NCBI GenBank assembly: GCA_002331565.1
Contig: DCZC01000166.1
Span: 2,733-22,378, forward strand
Origin: Gemmatimonas sp. UBA2094
GTDB lineage: Bacteria > Gemmatimonadota > Gemmatimonadetes > Gemmatimonadales > Gemmatimonadaceae
Direction of reading: 5' to 3'
DNA length: 19,646 bases
The notes beneath the pieces are model-generated. The model was not told the origin of the DNA. It made no database searches and was given only the letters and a program-made list of their open reading frames with translations. Of the stretch, positions 7,195 through 14,967 are shown in pieces. Position numbers and translations under genes: made by a program. Every line of letters starts with the position of its first letter. Positions within the stretch are counted from its first letter, which is position 1.

Positions 7195-9039
7195 ATGTCC
7201 GCTCGGTCCTATTGCGTTCGTGCGGTCCTCACTGTTGCGGCCTTCGCGCTGACCGCGTGCGGTGACGATCCCCAGGTGCCGTCGGCCGCCGCGCCGGTGG
7301 CGAACGCCGCGTTGTCGGGACGCGTGAGTGTGGTGCTGCAGGAAGCACCGAGCGTGCGCGTGACCGACAAGAAGGGGAAGAGCATCAAGGGGCTGCTCGT
7401 CCGCTGGCGAGTCACGAGCGGCGGCGGCCGCGTGTCCAGCGACACGTCGCGCACCGACCTCGGCGGGGTGGCGTCATCGGGTGGATGGGTGCTGGGCACC
7501 ACCGCCGGCCGGCAGACGCTCGAGGCGAGCGTGGAAGGGCTCCCGCCCACGGTGTTCACCGCCACCGCCACCCCCGGCCCGCTCACGACCATGGCGCTCG
7601 CCAGCCCGGACAACCAGTTCGCCACGGTAGGGAGCAAACTGACACCGGCGCCATCGGTGCGCGCGGAAGATTCGTACGGCAATCCGATAGCCGGCATTCC
7701 GGTGGCCTTCACCATCGTGCAGGGCAACGGTGCCATCCTCGGCACGCCGCAAACCACCAACGCGTCCGGCGTGGCGGCGCTGCAGGAGTGGACACTCGGG
7801 ACGACAGCGGGGGTGCAGCGGCTCCGCGCCACCGGCACCGATGCGGTGAACGGGGGGACGGCCGCCGTGGACATCACGGCCGCCGCCTTGCCGGGCCCTG
7901 CGGCACAGCTGCTGAAGCTGGCCGGCGACAATCAGGGGGGAAGCTTCGGCAACCTGGCCCCGGTCGCCCCGGGTGTGCGGGTCACCGACAGCTTCGGCAA
8001 CGGTGTGGGCAACATCCCCGTCACCTTCACGCCGGGCCCCAACTCGGGCACGGTGTCGTCGGCCACGGTATCCTCCGAGCCGGCCAACGGCTCGGCCTTC
8101 GTGGGCGCGTGGACGCTGGGCCCCACGGCCCGCACCCAGACCCTCGTCGCCACCAGCCCCTCGCTCCCGGGACAGACGGCCACCTTCACGGCCAACGTCG
8201 GCAGCTCGCTGTTCGACATCGACGTGCGTTTCATCGGGGCCACACCACGCCTGGCGGTACAACAGGCGTTCGCCAGCGCGGTGGCCAAGTGGAAAACCAT
8301 CATCGTGGGCGACCTGCAACGCACCATCGTCAACCGCGGCGCCGGCTCGTGTGCCCCGTGGATTCCCGCGCTCAGCGAAACGATCAACGACGTGGTGATC
8401 TACGCGCGCATCGACTCCATCGACCATCGCGGCAGCGGCATGGGCAACATCCTCGGCCAGGCCAGCCCGTGCGCGGTGAATGCAAGCACCCGGCTCACCG
8501 CCTACGGACTCATGGAGTTCGACAGCCTCGACATCGGTGACCTGGTCGCCGACGGTTCACTCACCAACGTCATCGTTCACGAGATGGGACACGTGCTCGG
8601 CATCGGGACGCTGTGGAACTTCGGCCGCACGCTGCTGAGCGGGGAGGGCGGCACCGATCCGTTCTTCCTGGGTGTGGGCGCCCGCGCGCAGTTTGCCGCG
8701 CTCAACACGGTTACGTACTCGGGGACGCCGGTCCCCGTGGAGAACACCGGCGGCGGCGGCACGCGTGATTCACACTGGCGCGAAAGCATTCTGCGCAGCG
8801 AACTCATGACGGGCTTTCTCAACCGCGGCAGCAATCCGTTGAGCCGCATCTCCGCCGCGTCGCTGCAGGACATGGGGTACACCGTGAACCTCGCCGCGGC
8901 CGACGGCTTCTCGCTCACGGCATCGCTGTACCGTTTCCCGGTGGACGCCGAGCCCTCGCGATTCCTGTACAACGACGTGAAGCGCGTTCCGCTGGACGTG
9001 ATCGACCCGCAGGGGCGCGTCACGCGCGTGCGATACTGA
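7195..9039 (+). CDS. Lipoprotein with three Ig-like repeats and a leishmanolysin-like metallopeptidase domain
   Basis: The 614-residue product starts with a lipoprotein signal (hydrophobic residues 8-21, lipobox LTAC with Cys22), so it is exported and lipid-anchored. Three Ig-like (Big_1-type) repeats of about 95-105 residues follow, roughly 40-125, 130-230 and 235-335. Each has a V-x-D-x-x-G-(N/K)-x-(I/V) strand and a WxLGxTA-x-x-Q-T/R-L motif. The C-terminal domain carries HEMGHVLGIGTLW with zinc ligands at His462 and His466 and catalytic Glu463. A third candidate ligand is His527 (DSHW), and ELMTG looks like a Met-turn. This order is that of metzincins near family M8. I chose the ATG at 7195 because it places the lipobox correctly; an in-frame ATG at 7114 would add 27 residues before the signal. 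It is a single-gene unit, divergent from the M16 pair. Confidence 0.85.
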   Translation: MSARSYCVRAVLTVAAFALTACGDDPQVPSAAAPVANAALSGRVSVVLQEAPSVRVTDKKGKSIKGLLVRWRVTSGGGRVSSDTSRTDLGGVASSGGWVLGTTAGRQTLEASVEGLPPTVFTATATPGPLTTMALASPDNQFATVGSKLTPAPSVRAEDSYGNPIAGIPVAFTIVQGNGAILGTPQTTNASGVAALQEWTLGTTAGVQRLRATGTDAVNGGTAAVDITAAALPGPAAQLLKLAGDNQGGSFGNLAPVAPGVRVTDSFGNGVGNIPVTFTPGPNSGTVSSATVSSEPANGSAFVGAWTLGPTARTQTLVATSPSLPGQTATFTANVGSSLFDIDVRFIGATPRLAVQQAFASAVAKWKTIIVGDLQRTIVNRGAGSCAPWIPALSETINDVVIYARIDSIDHRGSGMGNILGQASPCAVNASTRLTAYGLMEFDSLDIGDLVADGSLTNVIVHEMGHVLGIGTLWNFGRTLLSGEGGTDPFFLGVGARAQFAALNTVTYSGTPVPVENTGGGGTRDSHWRESILRSELMTGFLNRGSNPLSRISAASLQDMGYTVNLAAADGFSLTASLYRFPVDAEPSRFLYNDVKRVPLDVIDPQGRVTRVRY

Positions 9040-9732
9040 TCAGGGGGCGGCTTCGAGCTGGCGGCCGCTCATCCGCAACCACCCCATGAGCGCGAGATCG
9101 GTGGGCAGCGCCACCGACTCGCGCAGCATGTACTCGAGCACCGCGCGGTTGGCGGAAATGGGACTCGTACGTGTGGGGGAGGGCAGGGGCGTGAGCCCCT
9201 GCAGACGGGCGAGGATTTCCAACCGCAGCATGTGAAATGGATCGCTCACCAGCAGCACGGCGGGCTTCGGCATCGCGGCAGCATCCGCACCGCGACGCGC
9301 CAGAGAATCGCGCCGTGCCCGCAGCAGCTGCGCCGCACCGAACACCGACGCGAGTGAGGTGCGCCCCGCCGACTCGAGCATCATGGCCTCCTTGGGGATA
9401 CCGCGACGCACCAGATAGCGACGGCCCGCCGCCGCTTCACTGATGAGATCACCCGATCGGCGTCCACCCGTGAGCACGACGAGCGGCGCCCGCCCTGCCT
9501 TGTACAAGCCCAGGGCGTGGTCGAGACGCGACTTGAGCACCGGCGACGGCCGTCCGCCATACTGCGCAGCCCCCAGCACCACGATCGCGTCGGCCGTTTC
9601 CGGCGACGACCGGCGCGACCACCAGACAATACCCAGCAACGTCACGAACCACGCCGCTCCCAACACGATCAGCGTGCGGGCGACGAACCGGACGAACCAC
9701 GGGCGGGGGATCTTCGGGGCCGAACGTGCCAT
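9040..9732 (-). CDS. YdcF/DUF218-family membrane protein
   Basis: The 230-residue protein has an N-terminal transmembrane segment (about residues 18-38) followed by a DUF218 domain. Visible motifs are AIVVLGAAQYGGRPSPVLKSRL (49-70), VVLTGG, a conserved EAAAGRRYLVRRGIPKEAMMLE block and LLVSDPFHMLR. The family includes E. coli YdcF, SanA and ElyC, linked to envelope integrity and vancomycin resistance, but its biochemical role is poorly defined. The start is taken at the ATG at 9732; an in-frame TTG at 9738 would add two residues. Its stop abuts the stop of the convergent lipoprotein gene with no spacer, so no separate terminator can be assigned. Confidence 0.88.
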   Translation of the reverse strand: MARSAPKIPRPWFVRFVARTLIVLGAAWFVTLLGIVWWSRRSSPETADAIVVLGAAQYGGRPSPVLKSRLDHALGLYKAGRAPLVVLTGGRRSGDLISEAAAGRRYLVRRGIPKEAMMLESAGRTSLASVFGAAQLLRARRDSLARRGADAAAMPKPAVLLVSDPFHMLRLEILARLQGLTPLPSPTRTSPISANRAVLEYMLRESVALPTDLALMGWLRMSGRQLEAAP

Positions 9733-9841
9733 AGACAACGCGCAAACTACGCGAACACCGCCTCGTGCGACACCGTGGCGGACACAGACACGGCGCGAAA
9801 GTCATCCGCACCGGACGCGGACGGGCTCACACCCGCCGCGC

Positions 9842-11251
9842 TTACAGTGCCGCGACGTCACCGGGTGACGGTACCGACACGGTGAATCCGTCACCGCGCA
9901 GCTGTTCAGCGAACGCATCCTGTGCATCACGTTCCCCGTGCACCAGGTAGACATGCGGATTTGCCCGCCCGTCGGCGACACCGTACTGGCGCACGCTGCG
10001 CAGCCAGGCAAGCAACTCGGTGCGATCGGCGTGTGCACTGTACCCGTTCAACACCTCCACCTGCGCCGACAACGGCACCTCGTCCCCGAAAATGCGCAGC
10101 ACGGGACGCCGCTCGACGATGCGCCGTCCCAATGTGTGTTCGGCCATGAAGCCGACCACCAGAATCGTGTTGCGCGGATCACCGGCGCCAAACCGCAGGT
10201 GATGGAGAATACGCCCCGATTCGGCCATCCCCGACGCCGCGATCACGATCATCGGACCGTGCAGCGTGTTGAGCCGCTTCGATTCGCTCACGTCGCGCGT
10301 GAACTTCACCATCGGAAAGTCGAAGAGATTGGGCGTGCGTCGCACCAGCTCTTCGTTGTGATCGTACGCTTCCGGATGCATGGCGAACACGGCCGTGGCG
10401 TCGGTGGCCAGCGGTGAATCGATGTAGATGGGAATGTCCGGAATCTTGCCGTCTCGCCGGAGCGCATGCAGGTCGTACACGAGCTCCTGGGTGCGCCCTA
10501 CTGCAAACGCGGGGATGAGCACCCGGCCACCTCGCGCGGCCGTTTCGCGCACGACAGCGGCCAGCTGTTCGCGCGCCCCCTCCACCGATTCATGGTCGCG
10601 ATTGCCGTAGGTGCTCTCGCACAGAATCACGTCGGCACCCTGCTCGGGCGGCTGCGGATCACGGATGATGGGCAGGTTGCAGCGCCCCACGTCACCGGAG
10701 AACACCACACGCCGGAACTCGCTGCCTTCCCGCACCTCGAGGGCGATCGAGGCACTGCCGAGGATGTGTCCGGCCTCGGTGAACATCGCACGTACACCAT
10801 CGGTGACGTCGAACCACTTGTGAATAGGCATGCCCACCATGCGCTCGAGCGTGTTCGTGGCGTCTTCCACGCGGTACAGCGGCTCGACGAATTCATTGCG
10901 GTGCTTCGCCAGAAACTCGGCGTCCTTCTCCTGGATGTGCGCCGAGTCGGCGAGCATGATGGCGCACAGGTCGCGCGTGGCGGCGGTGGCCCAGATGGTG
11001 TTCTTGTACCCCTGCGCCACGAGGTATGGCAGACGGCCGGCGTGATCGATGTGTGCGTGCGAGAGAATGACCGCATCGATCTCGCTCACCGGCACCGGCA
11101 GTCTGGCGTTCTTGGTGCGCGATTCGCTGCGCTTGCCCTGAAACAGGCCGCAGTCGAGCAGGATGGTGCGCCGCTTGCTGCCACTCCCTACGCGCAGAAT
11201 GTGGCAGGAGCCGGTGACTTCGCGCGCGGCGCCGGAGAATTCGATGTGCAT
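9842..11251 (-). CDS. Beta-CASP metallo-beta-lactamase-fold RNA nuclease
   Basis: The predicted function is a zinc-dependent RNA endo/exonuclease of the CPSF73/YSH1-like group, acting in RNA processing or decay in the cytoplasm. The 469-residue product has the metallo-beta-lactamase metal site HAHIDH (residues 65-70) and the beta-CASP blocks in order: CESTYGNRDHE, GGRVLIPAFAVGRTQEL, the IDSPLA motif, SGMAESGRILHHL and GYSAHADRTELLAW. The length is normal for the class without KH domains. I chose the ATG at 11251, whose product begins directly with the beta strand HIEFSGAAREVTGSCH. A GTG at 11290 would add 13 unrelated residues and sits almost on the predicted transcription start. It is the last of a run of minus-strand genes and is followed after about 110 bases by ydcF. 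Confidence 0.92.
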   Translation of the reverse strand: MHIEFSGAAREVTGSCHILRVGSGSKRRTILLDCGLFQGKRSESRTKNARLPVPVSEIDAVILSHAHIDHAGRLPYLVAQGYKNTIWATAATRDLCAIMLADSAHIQEKDAEFLAKHRNEFVEPLYRVEDATNTLERMVGMPIHKWFDVTDGVRAMFTEAGHILGSASIALEVREGSEFRRVVFSGDVGRCNLPIIRDPQPPEQGADVILCESTYGNRDHESVEGAREQLAAVVRETAARGGRVLIPAFAVGRTQELVYDLHALRRDGKIPDIPIYIDSPLATDATAVFAMHPEAYDHNEELVRRTPNLFDFPMVKFTRDVSESKRLNTLHGPMIVIAASGMAESGRILHHLRFGAGDPRNTILVVGFMAEHTLGRRIVERRPVLRIFGDEVPLSAQVEVLNGYSAHADRTELLAWLRSVRQYGVADGRANPHVYLVHGERDAQDAFAEQLRGDGFTVSVPSPGDVAAL

Positions 11252-11299
11252 GGGCGGGGAGGTTGTTTGGAACACGGACCGCAACGTCACTCCGGCTTG

Positions 11300-11329
11300 A
11301 TATAACAGACGCGCGCATGTCTACGCCAA
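11300..11329 (-). promoter_or_regulatory. Candidate promoter for the beta-CASP nuclease gene
   Basis: On the minus strand TTGGCG (11329-11324) and TTATAT (11305-11300) are separated by 18 bases, close to the sigma-70 consensus. Transcription would begin near 11292 and leave a leader of about 40 bases before the ATG at 11251. The rest of the 257-base spacer up to the permease stop at 11548 shows no gene and no U-tailed terminator. Confidence 0.4.
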
Positions 11330-11547
11330 TAGGGCCGCCGGTGCGCGCAGACTCAAGCGGACGAAGCACACCACGCTCACGCCGATAGCCAATCGCTCGA
11401 ACGACCGTTCGGCGCCCACTACGCACGCCACACGGACACACACGAGCGTCACACGCGTACACGTGACTGTCCGGGCGGTATCGAGCGCCTGCCAAGCGAG
11501 TTGCCAGTACAGAGCGGAGGGTCGCCACGGGCGCGGATGCGGCTCGA

Positions 11548-12231
11548 TCAGGCTTTGGGCGGTTCGCCCACGTAATTCGTGAGGTAGTGGCCGATGCGGC
11601 GCCACGACCACCAGAATGCCGCGCCGGCGGCCACCCAGACGAGCGCCGATACGCCGACCAAGAAGCCTTCCCGCTGCACGAGCGCCGAAGCGGCCGCGGG
11701 TGAGAGGTGGAGCAGTGAGGAGAGCAGGCTGATGATCATGGTGAGCACAGCCATGGCGTTGACGAAATACACGCCGGCCATCGTGGGACGTACGCTGAGC
11801 TGAAAGGCGTTGAGTGTCATGACGGCGCTGGCGATGAGGAGCGTCGCCGATATGCCGGACGCTACGAGGAGGGCGCCGCGCCACTCCAGCGGCGCCATCG
11901 AACACATGGTCATCACGACGATCGCGAGCGGCAGCGAGAGAGCCACCACCACGGTGAGCCAGCTTTTCGCGTGATCGTCTCGTGACACCGGCAGCGAAGC
12001 GACGAACGCGAGCGTACCGTCGGCCTTCGATCGCATGATCACTCCGCCCAAGCTGAATGGCAGGAGGGCGGCGACCAGCGAGAAGTTCAACACCAGATCC
12101 CGGGGCGGATATCCGTCTTTGCGCGCGAAGAGCAGACACAGAGGGAGAAGCGTCGCGAGGATCAGGAAGATCGGCCGGCGCGCCCGTTCGAAATAGACGC
12201 GTGCCAGCCGTTGCCACTGGCGGGTGCTCAT
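11548..12231 (-). CDS. ABC-2 type transporter permease of the peptide cassette
   Basis: This is an integral membrane partner of the adjacent ATPase. The 227-residue protein has six hydrophobic segments (about residues 20-37, 46-66, 89-111, 119-143, 150-174, 190-210) separated by short loops and no soluble domain, consistent with an ABC-2 type permease. The ATG at 12231 overlaps the ATPase stop as ATGA (12228-12231), so the two proteins are translationally coupled. It is the last gene of the seven-gene cassette. No peptidase domain is fused to it, unlike classical bacteriocin exporters of the C39-ABC type. Its role could be export of the matured peptides or self-protection by extruding them; the sequence does not decide. 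Confidence 0.85.
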   Translation of the reverse strand: MSTRQWQRLARVYFERARRPIFLILATLLPLCLLFARKDGYPPRDLVLNFSLVAALLPFSLGGVIMRSKADGTLAFVASLPVSRDDHAKSWLTVVVALSLPLAIVVMTMCSMAPLEWRGALLVASGISATLLIASAVMTLNAFQLSVRPTMAGVYFVNAMAVLTMIISLLSSLLHLSPAAASALVQREGFLVGVSALVWVAAGAAFWWSWRRIGHYLTNYVGEPPKA

Positions 12232-12950
12232 GCGGCGCCCTCCACGGTGGTGATCGTCGCGCCGGTCATGATGGCGGTCAGCACATCGACGTCGAACGCC
12301 CGGGTATCGGCGCGGTCGAATTCCTGCAGTGCTCCGTTGTGCAGCACAAGCAGCCGGTCGGGGTTGATGCTGCGCAGTTCGTCGAGGAGATGCGTGGCGT
12401 ACACGACGGCGGCGTTGGGGTGCACCGCGAGGAAGAGCCGCAGTTCGTGCAGCAGGTCGGTGCGGGCCACGGGATCGAGACCGGCGGTGGGTTCGTCGAG
12501 AAGAAGCACGGTTGCTTCCTGCCCCCACGCGGCGCAGAGATTGACCTTGACCAGGTTGCCTCGGGATAGCGTCCCGGTCACGGCATCGAGATCGAGTCGC
12601 AGTGTGCGGGCGAGATCCATGGCGCGGGCGGCATTCCACCGCGAGTGCACGGAGGCGAGGAAGTCGAAGTGCCGACGCACGGTATACCACGGCAGCGCCT
12701 GCAGCGTTGCCCCCACGTATGCCACATCTCGGCGGAGCTGAAGCCGCGCATCCAGCAGGGTGTCCGGATCCGCGAATCGTACGGTGCCTGTGGTCGCCTG
12801 GCGCTGCCCGGCCATGAGTGAAAGGAGGGTGCTTTTCCCGGCCCCGTTTCTTCCCAACAATGCGACGCGCTCGCCTGCCGAGAGGGTGAGACTGAGCGGG
12901 CCGAGCGTGAAACGCGAATATCCGGCTACGAGTTGATCGACGACCAGCAT
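12228..12950 (-). CDS. ABC transporter ATP-binding protein of the peptide cassette
   Basis: The 240-residue ATPase shows Walker A GRNGAGKST (33-41), an ABC signature LSRGN (128-132) in place of LSGGQ, Walker B VLLLDEP (148-154) and the switch His187 in YATH. It resembles the single-domain ATPases of antibiotic or peptide transport and immunity systems (BcrA-like). I chose the ATG at 12950, which starts with the usual MLVVDQLVAGY. A second ATG at 13013 overlaps the upstream stop as TGATG and would add 21 basic residues (MARQHRKRHRESPT...); neither start has a good Shine-Dalgarno sequence, so the longer form is possible through coupling. It pairs with the permease gene that overlaps its 3' end. 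Confidence 0.92.
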   Translation of the reverse strand: MLVVDQLVAGYSRFTLGPLSLTLSAGERVALLGRNGAGKSTLLSLMAGQRQATTGTVRFADPDTLLDARLQLRRDVAYVGATLQALPWYTVRRHFDFLASVHSRWNAARAMDLARTLRLDLDAVTGTLSRGNLVKVNLCAAWGQEATVLLLDEPTAGLDPVARTDLLHELRLFLAVHPNAAVVYATHLLDELRSINPDRLLVLHNGALQEFDRADTRAFDVDVLTAIMTGATITTVEGAA

Positions 12951-13012
12951 GTTCGGGGACGTTTTGAAGGGAGTGGGGGACTCTCGGTGGCGCTTCCGGT
13001 GTTGACGCGCCA

Positions 13013-13624
13013 TCACGTGGGGAGGAGCGGCAGGACGACGAGAACGGCAGCGGCCGCGAGCGCCATTGGGATCGCAACCTTTGCACCGGCGGAGACGTGG
13101 CGGGCGAAGTCCCGTGCGATGAGTGCGGCAAAGGCGAGCAGCGCGAGGTTCACCGATCGCGTCAGAAGCAGCAGGCGTGGCGAGTCGGCTTCCATGAAGG
13201 CATCGAGTCCGAGCGGTACGTGTGCGCCGGCCCATCCCATCTGCGGCTGCAGCAGCATCGCGATGGCATCGACCAGCGCCGGCAGCTCGAGCAGCGGAAG
13301 CCAGGTGAGCACGCCGAGGGCAACGAGGCGCATCGTGATGCGGTCGTCGAGTGCTCCGGCCATCAGCCATGCCGTCAGCGTAGCGATACCGCCCCGAACG
13401 GCGATGAGGATGGGCGTCGTGAGCAGTCCGATGCGAGCCAGCGGCATGACGGTCTCGATCTGCCCTGTGAGATCGAATTCGGCCGATCGTTGCATCGCCT
13501 GCACGACCACCCAGGCGATGGCAGTGGTGACAGCGACCGCGACCGCGAATCTGGGGAGCACGCGGTCGATGCGGTGGTGGTCGGTTTCCACTGTGTGCCG
13601 GTCATCGTGCGCGACACCGGTCAT
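13013..13624 (-). CDS. Five-helix membrane protein of the peptide cassette, unknown function
   Basis: I do not recognise a named family. The 203-residue protein has a hydrophilic N terminus rich in His and Asp (residues 1-22), then five hydrophobic segments at about 26-44, 65-92, 98-125, 151-172 and 182-202, ending almost at the last helix. The topology recalls Yip1-like membrane proteins, which often accompany ABC-2 transporters. Its ATG at 13624 overlaps the stop of the thioredoxin-like gene by 4 bases (ATGA, 13621-13624). Its stop meets a possible ATPase start as TGATG. From its position it could be an immunity protein or an auxiliary transporter subunit; both are inference. Confidence 0.75.
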   Translation of the reverse strand: MTGVAHDDRHTVETDHHRIDRVLPRFAVAVAVTTAIAWVVVQAMQRSAEFDLTGQIETVMPLARIGLLTTPILIAVRGGIATLTAWLMAGALDDRITMRLVALGVLTWLPLLELPALVDAIAMLLQPQMGWAGAHVPLGLDAFMEADSPRLLLLTRSVNLALLAFAALIARDFARHVSAGAKVAIPMALAAAAVLVVLPLLPT

Positions 13625-14178
13625 GGATGGGATCCCCGAGAAAGCACCGATTGGTCGGTGGCAAGAGCGAGTACGTCATGCACGCCGATGGCGGGTCGCT
13701 GGTGGGTGCTGCTGACCGCCGCGGGGGTAACACCGACGCGCGCAGCCAGCTGACGGATGATCACGACCGTGCTTCGCGAGTGGCGGGCGAGTGTATCGAG
13801 GGCGGGCCATGTCCGGTCGGCGAAGATCCGGAGCGGCGGGAGGGGGGGGCCGTATCGCTGCTGTCGCAGCAGTACGCGGACGAGTGCCCGCGACGGAGCG
13901 CACGATTGGCAGACGGCGATGGCGACGGTGCGCGCCTCCGCCGTGGTCGCGTAGTGCGTGGTCGCGTGGTGCGTAGCGGCGGGCGGGCGTGGCGGGGCAT
14001 CGCTGCTGATCAGCGATCGCATCGCCGCGGCCACGGAGGCGCTCCGCACGGCGGCCGTCGTGGTGTACGTTCGCGTATTCGGGATGCTGGCGGATGTCGG
14101 GGCAGTCTGGGCGAGGAACGCCGCCGCGAGTGCGGCGGATGTTCCCAGCACAGCAGCCGAAGCGTGAGCTCGATTCAC
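13621..14178 (-). CDS. Exported thioredoxin-like CxxC protein of the peptide cassette
   Basis: The 185-residue protein begins with a signal-peptide-like segment (hydrophobic residues 8-25). A low-complexity Ala/Thr/His/Pro linker (about 30-82) follows, then a domain with VAIAVCQSCAPSRALVRVLL. The CxxC pair (Cys90, Cys93) sits after a beta strand and at the start of a helix. About 55 residues later GVTP (149-152) matches the cis-Pro position of thioredoxin folds. I infer a TlpA-like extracytoplasmic thiol-disulfide protein, possibly acting on the cysteine-rich peptides encoded just upstream. The start is a GTG at 14178, supported by GGAG at 14190-14187 (8 bases away). The linker carries a tandem DNA repeat encoding ATTH-like units. 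The fold call rests on sparse motifs and may be wrong. Confidence 0.6.
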   Translation of the reverse strand: MNRAHASAAVLGTSAALAAAFLAQTAPTSASIPNTRTYTTTAAVRSASVAAAMRSLISSDAPPRPPAATHHATTHYATTAEARTVAIAVCQSCAPSRALVRVLLRQQRYGPPLPPLRIFADRTWPALDTLARHSRSTVVIIRQLAARVGVTPAAVSSTHQRPAIGVHDVLALATDQSVLSRGSHP

Positions 14179-14193
14179 CTCAGCATCTCCGGC

Positions 14194-14586
14194 TCATTTG
14201 AGCAGCGACTTGATAGCCGACTCGCAGGCGAGCAGGCATGTCCCGGTGAGTGTACCGTACATCGACGCGTTGCCGAGTATGACCGGGAGCATGGTGATTC
14301 CCCCGCTGTAGAGAGCGAGCGCGCCCATGCCGACGCAGGCCATGCAGTAGAGCTCATCCCAGCCTTGCCCGGTGTCCTGCTGCTGCCGCGTTGGTGGTAC
14401 AGTCGGCTGCAGCGGCGCCCTCGGTGTCGCTGTGGCAAACGCCGAGGCGTTGGCCGCGCTGGTGGCGGCGCTCATGGGCGCGGGCGTGGTCCCGTGACCG
14501 CGAGATGCCGCCGCCTGGAGAGGTGTCGCGATGACGAGGGCGACGGCGGCAAGGGCCCACGCGACGTGCTTGAGGATCGTGCGCAT
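14194..14586 (-). CDS. Secreted small hydrophobic Cys-paired peptide precursor, copy 2
   Basis: I recognise no named family. The 130-residue product has a signal peptide (Arg2/Lys6, hydrophobic 7-22, likely cleavage after LQAAA near residue 27). A disordered Ala/Thr/Pro/Gln linker (28-75) leads to a C-terminal core of about 50 residues. The core begins CMACVGMGALALYSGG and ends with TCLLACESAIKSLLK; the cysteines are 81, 84, 117 and 121. The pattern CxxCVxxGxxxLxSGG...TCxxAC is shared with the gene immediately upstream. A strong Shine-Dalgarno sequence (GGAGG at 14599-14595, 8 bases from the ATG at 14586) lies inside the 3' end of that gene. The size, export signal, hydrophobic Gly-rich core and paired cysteines resemble bacteriocin or other membrane-active peptide precursors; the activity is inferred. 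Confidence 0.8.
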   Translation of the reverse strand: MRTILKHVAWALAAVALVIATPLQAAASRGHGTTPAPMSAATSAANASAFATATPRAPLQPTVPPTRQQQDTGQGWDELYCMACVGMGALALYSGGITMLPVILGNASMYGTLTGTCLLACESAIKSLLK

Positions 14587-14589
14587 GGA

Positions 14590-14898
14590 TCAGTCCTCCG
14601 CGAGGTAGGCGACGCACGCGGCCGTGCAGGTGGCGATGGTTCCCCCGGCGGCGACGGCGGTCGCGCCGCCGACCATGAACATCGTCCACACGCCGACCCA
14701 TCCGCCGCTGGCGAGGGTAACGACGCCGGCAGCGACGCAGCCGAGGCAGGTGATGGCATTGGAGCTGCCACCGACATCAGTGGCGGCTGTCGGCGCGGGG
14801 TGCGCGCCGTGCGCGACCGCGGGGAGCGGGGCCGTGGCGCTCGTGAAGGTCAGAGACGCGGCGAGCGCCAGGGCGGACGCAGTATGTCGAAGCAACAT
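14590..14898 (-). CDS. Secreted small hydrophobic Cys-paired peptide precursor, copy 1
   Basis: The 102-residue product belongs to no family I can name but is clearly paralogous to the next gene. It has an N-terminal signal peptide (Arg4, hydrophobic 8-25, likely cleavage after PAVA near residue 29), a short Ala/Pro linker containing DVGG (41-44), and a very hydrophobic Gly-rich core. The core opens with CLGCVAAGVVTLASGG and closes with TCTAACVAYLAED (Cys51, 54, 91, 95), so two disulfides or one clamp are possible. The Gly-Gly lies seven residues before the first cysteine, where a C39 peptidase could cut. The ATG at 14898 has an excellent ribosome-binding site (GGAGG, 5 bases away). The next gene starts 3 bases after its stop. 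A membrane-active or bacteriocin-like role is inferred. Confidence 0.82.
   Translation of the reverse strand: MLLRHTASALALAASLTFTSATAPLPAVAHGAHPAPTAATDVGGSSNAITCLGCVAAGVVTLASGGWVGVWTMFMVGGATAVAAGGTIATCTAACVAYLAED
14595..14599 (-). promoter_or_regulatory. Ribosome-binding site of peptide gene 2
   Basis: GGAGG on the minus strand lies 8 bases before the ATG at 14586 and within the last codons of peptide gene 1. It fixes the start of peptide 2 and indicates coupled translation. Confidence 0.8.
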
Positions 14899-14903
14899 GG
14901 GAT

Positions 14904-14908
14904 CCTCC
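14904..14908 (-). promoter_or_regulatory. Ribosome-binding site of peptide gene 1
   Basis: GGAGG on the minus strand lies 5 bases before the ATG at 14898. Most genes in this window lack so clear a site, so the peptide genes are probably translated strongly. It also fixes the start. Confidence 0.85.
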
Positions 14909-14967
14909 GTTGCGTTGGGAGGTGTGGGAAATGGCGACCGTCGCGGCGAGCGCGTCGGCGCCGAGTG

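Noticed and set aside
11556..11570. 6-bp hairpin at the 3' end of the permease gene
   Set aside because: It is inside the coding sequence and has no U-run, so it is weak evidence for termination.
12951..13131. Long N-terminal extensions in the open frames of the ATPase and permease
   Set aside because: The extended sequences are Arg/Pro-rich antisense or off-frame translations of neighbouring genes; the short starts coincide with overlaps or family-typical N termini.
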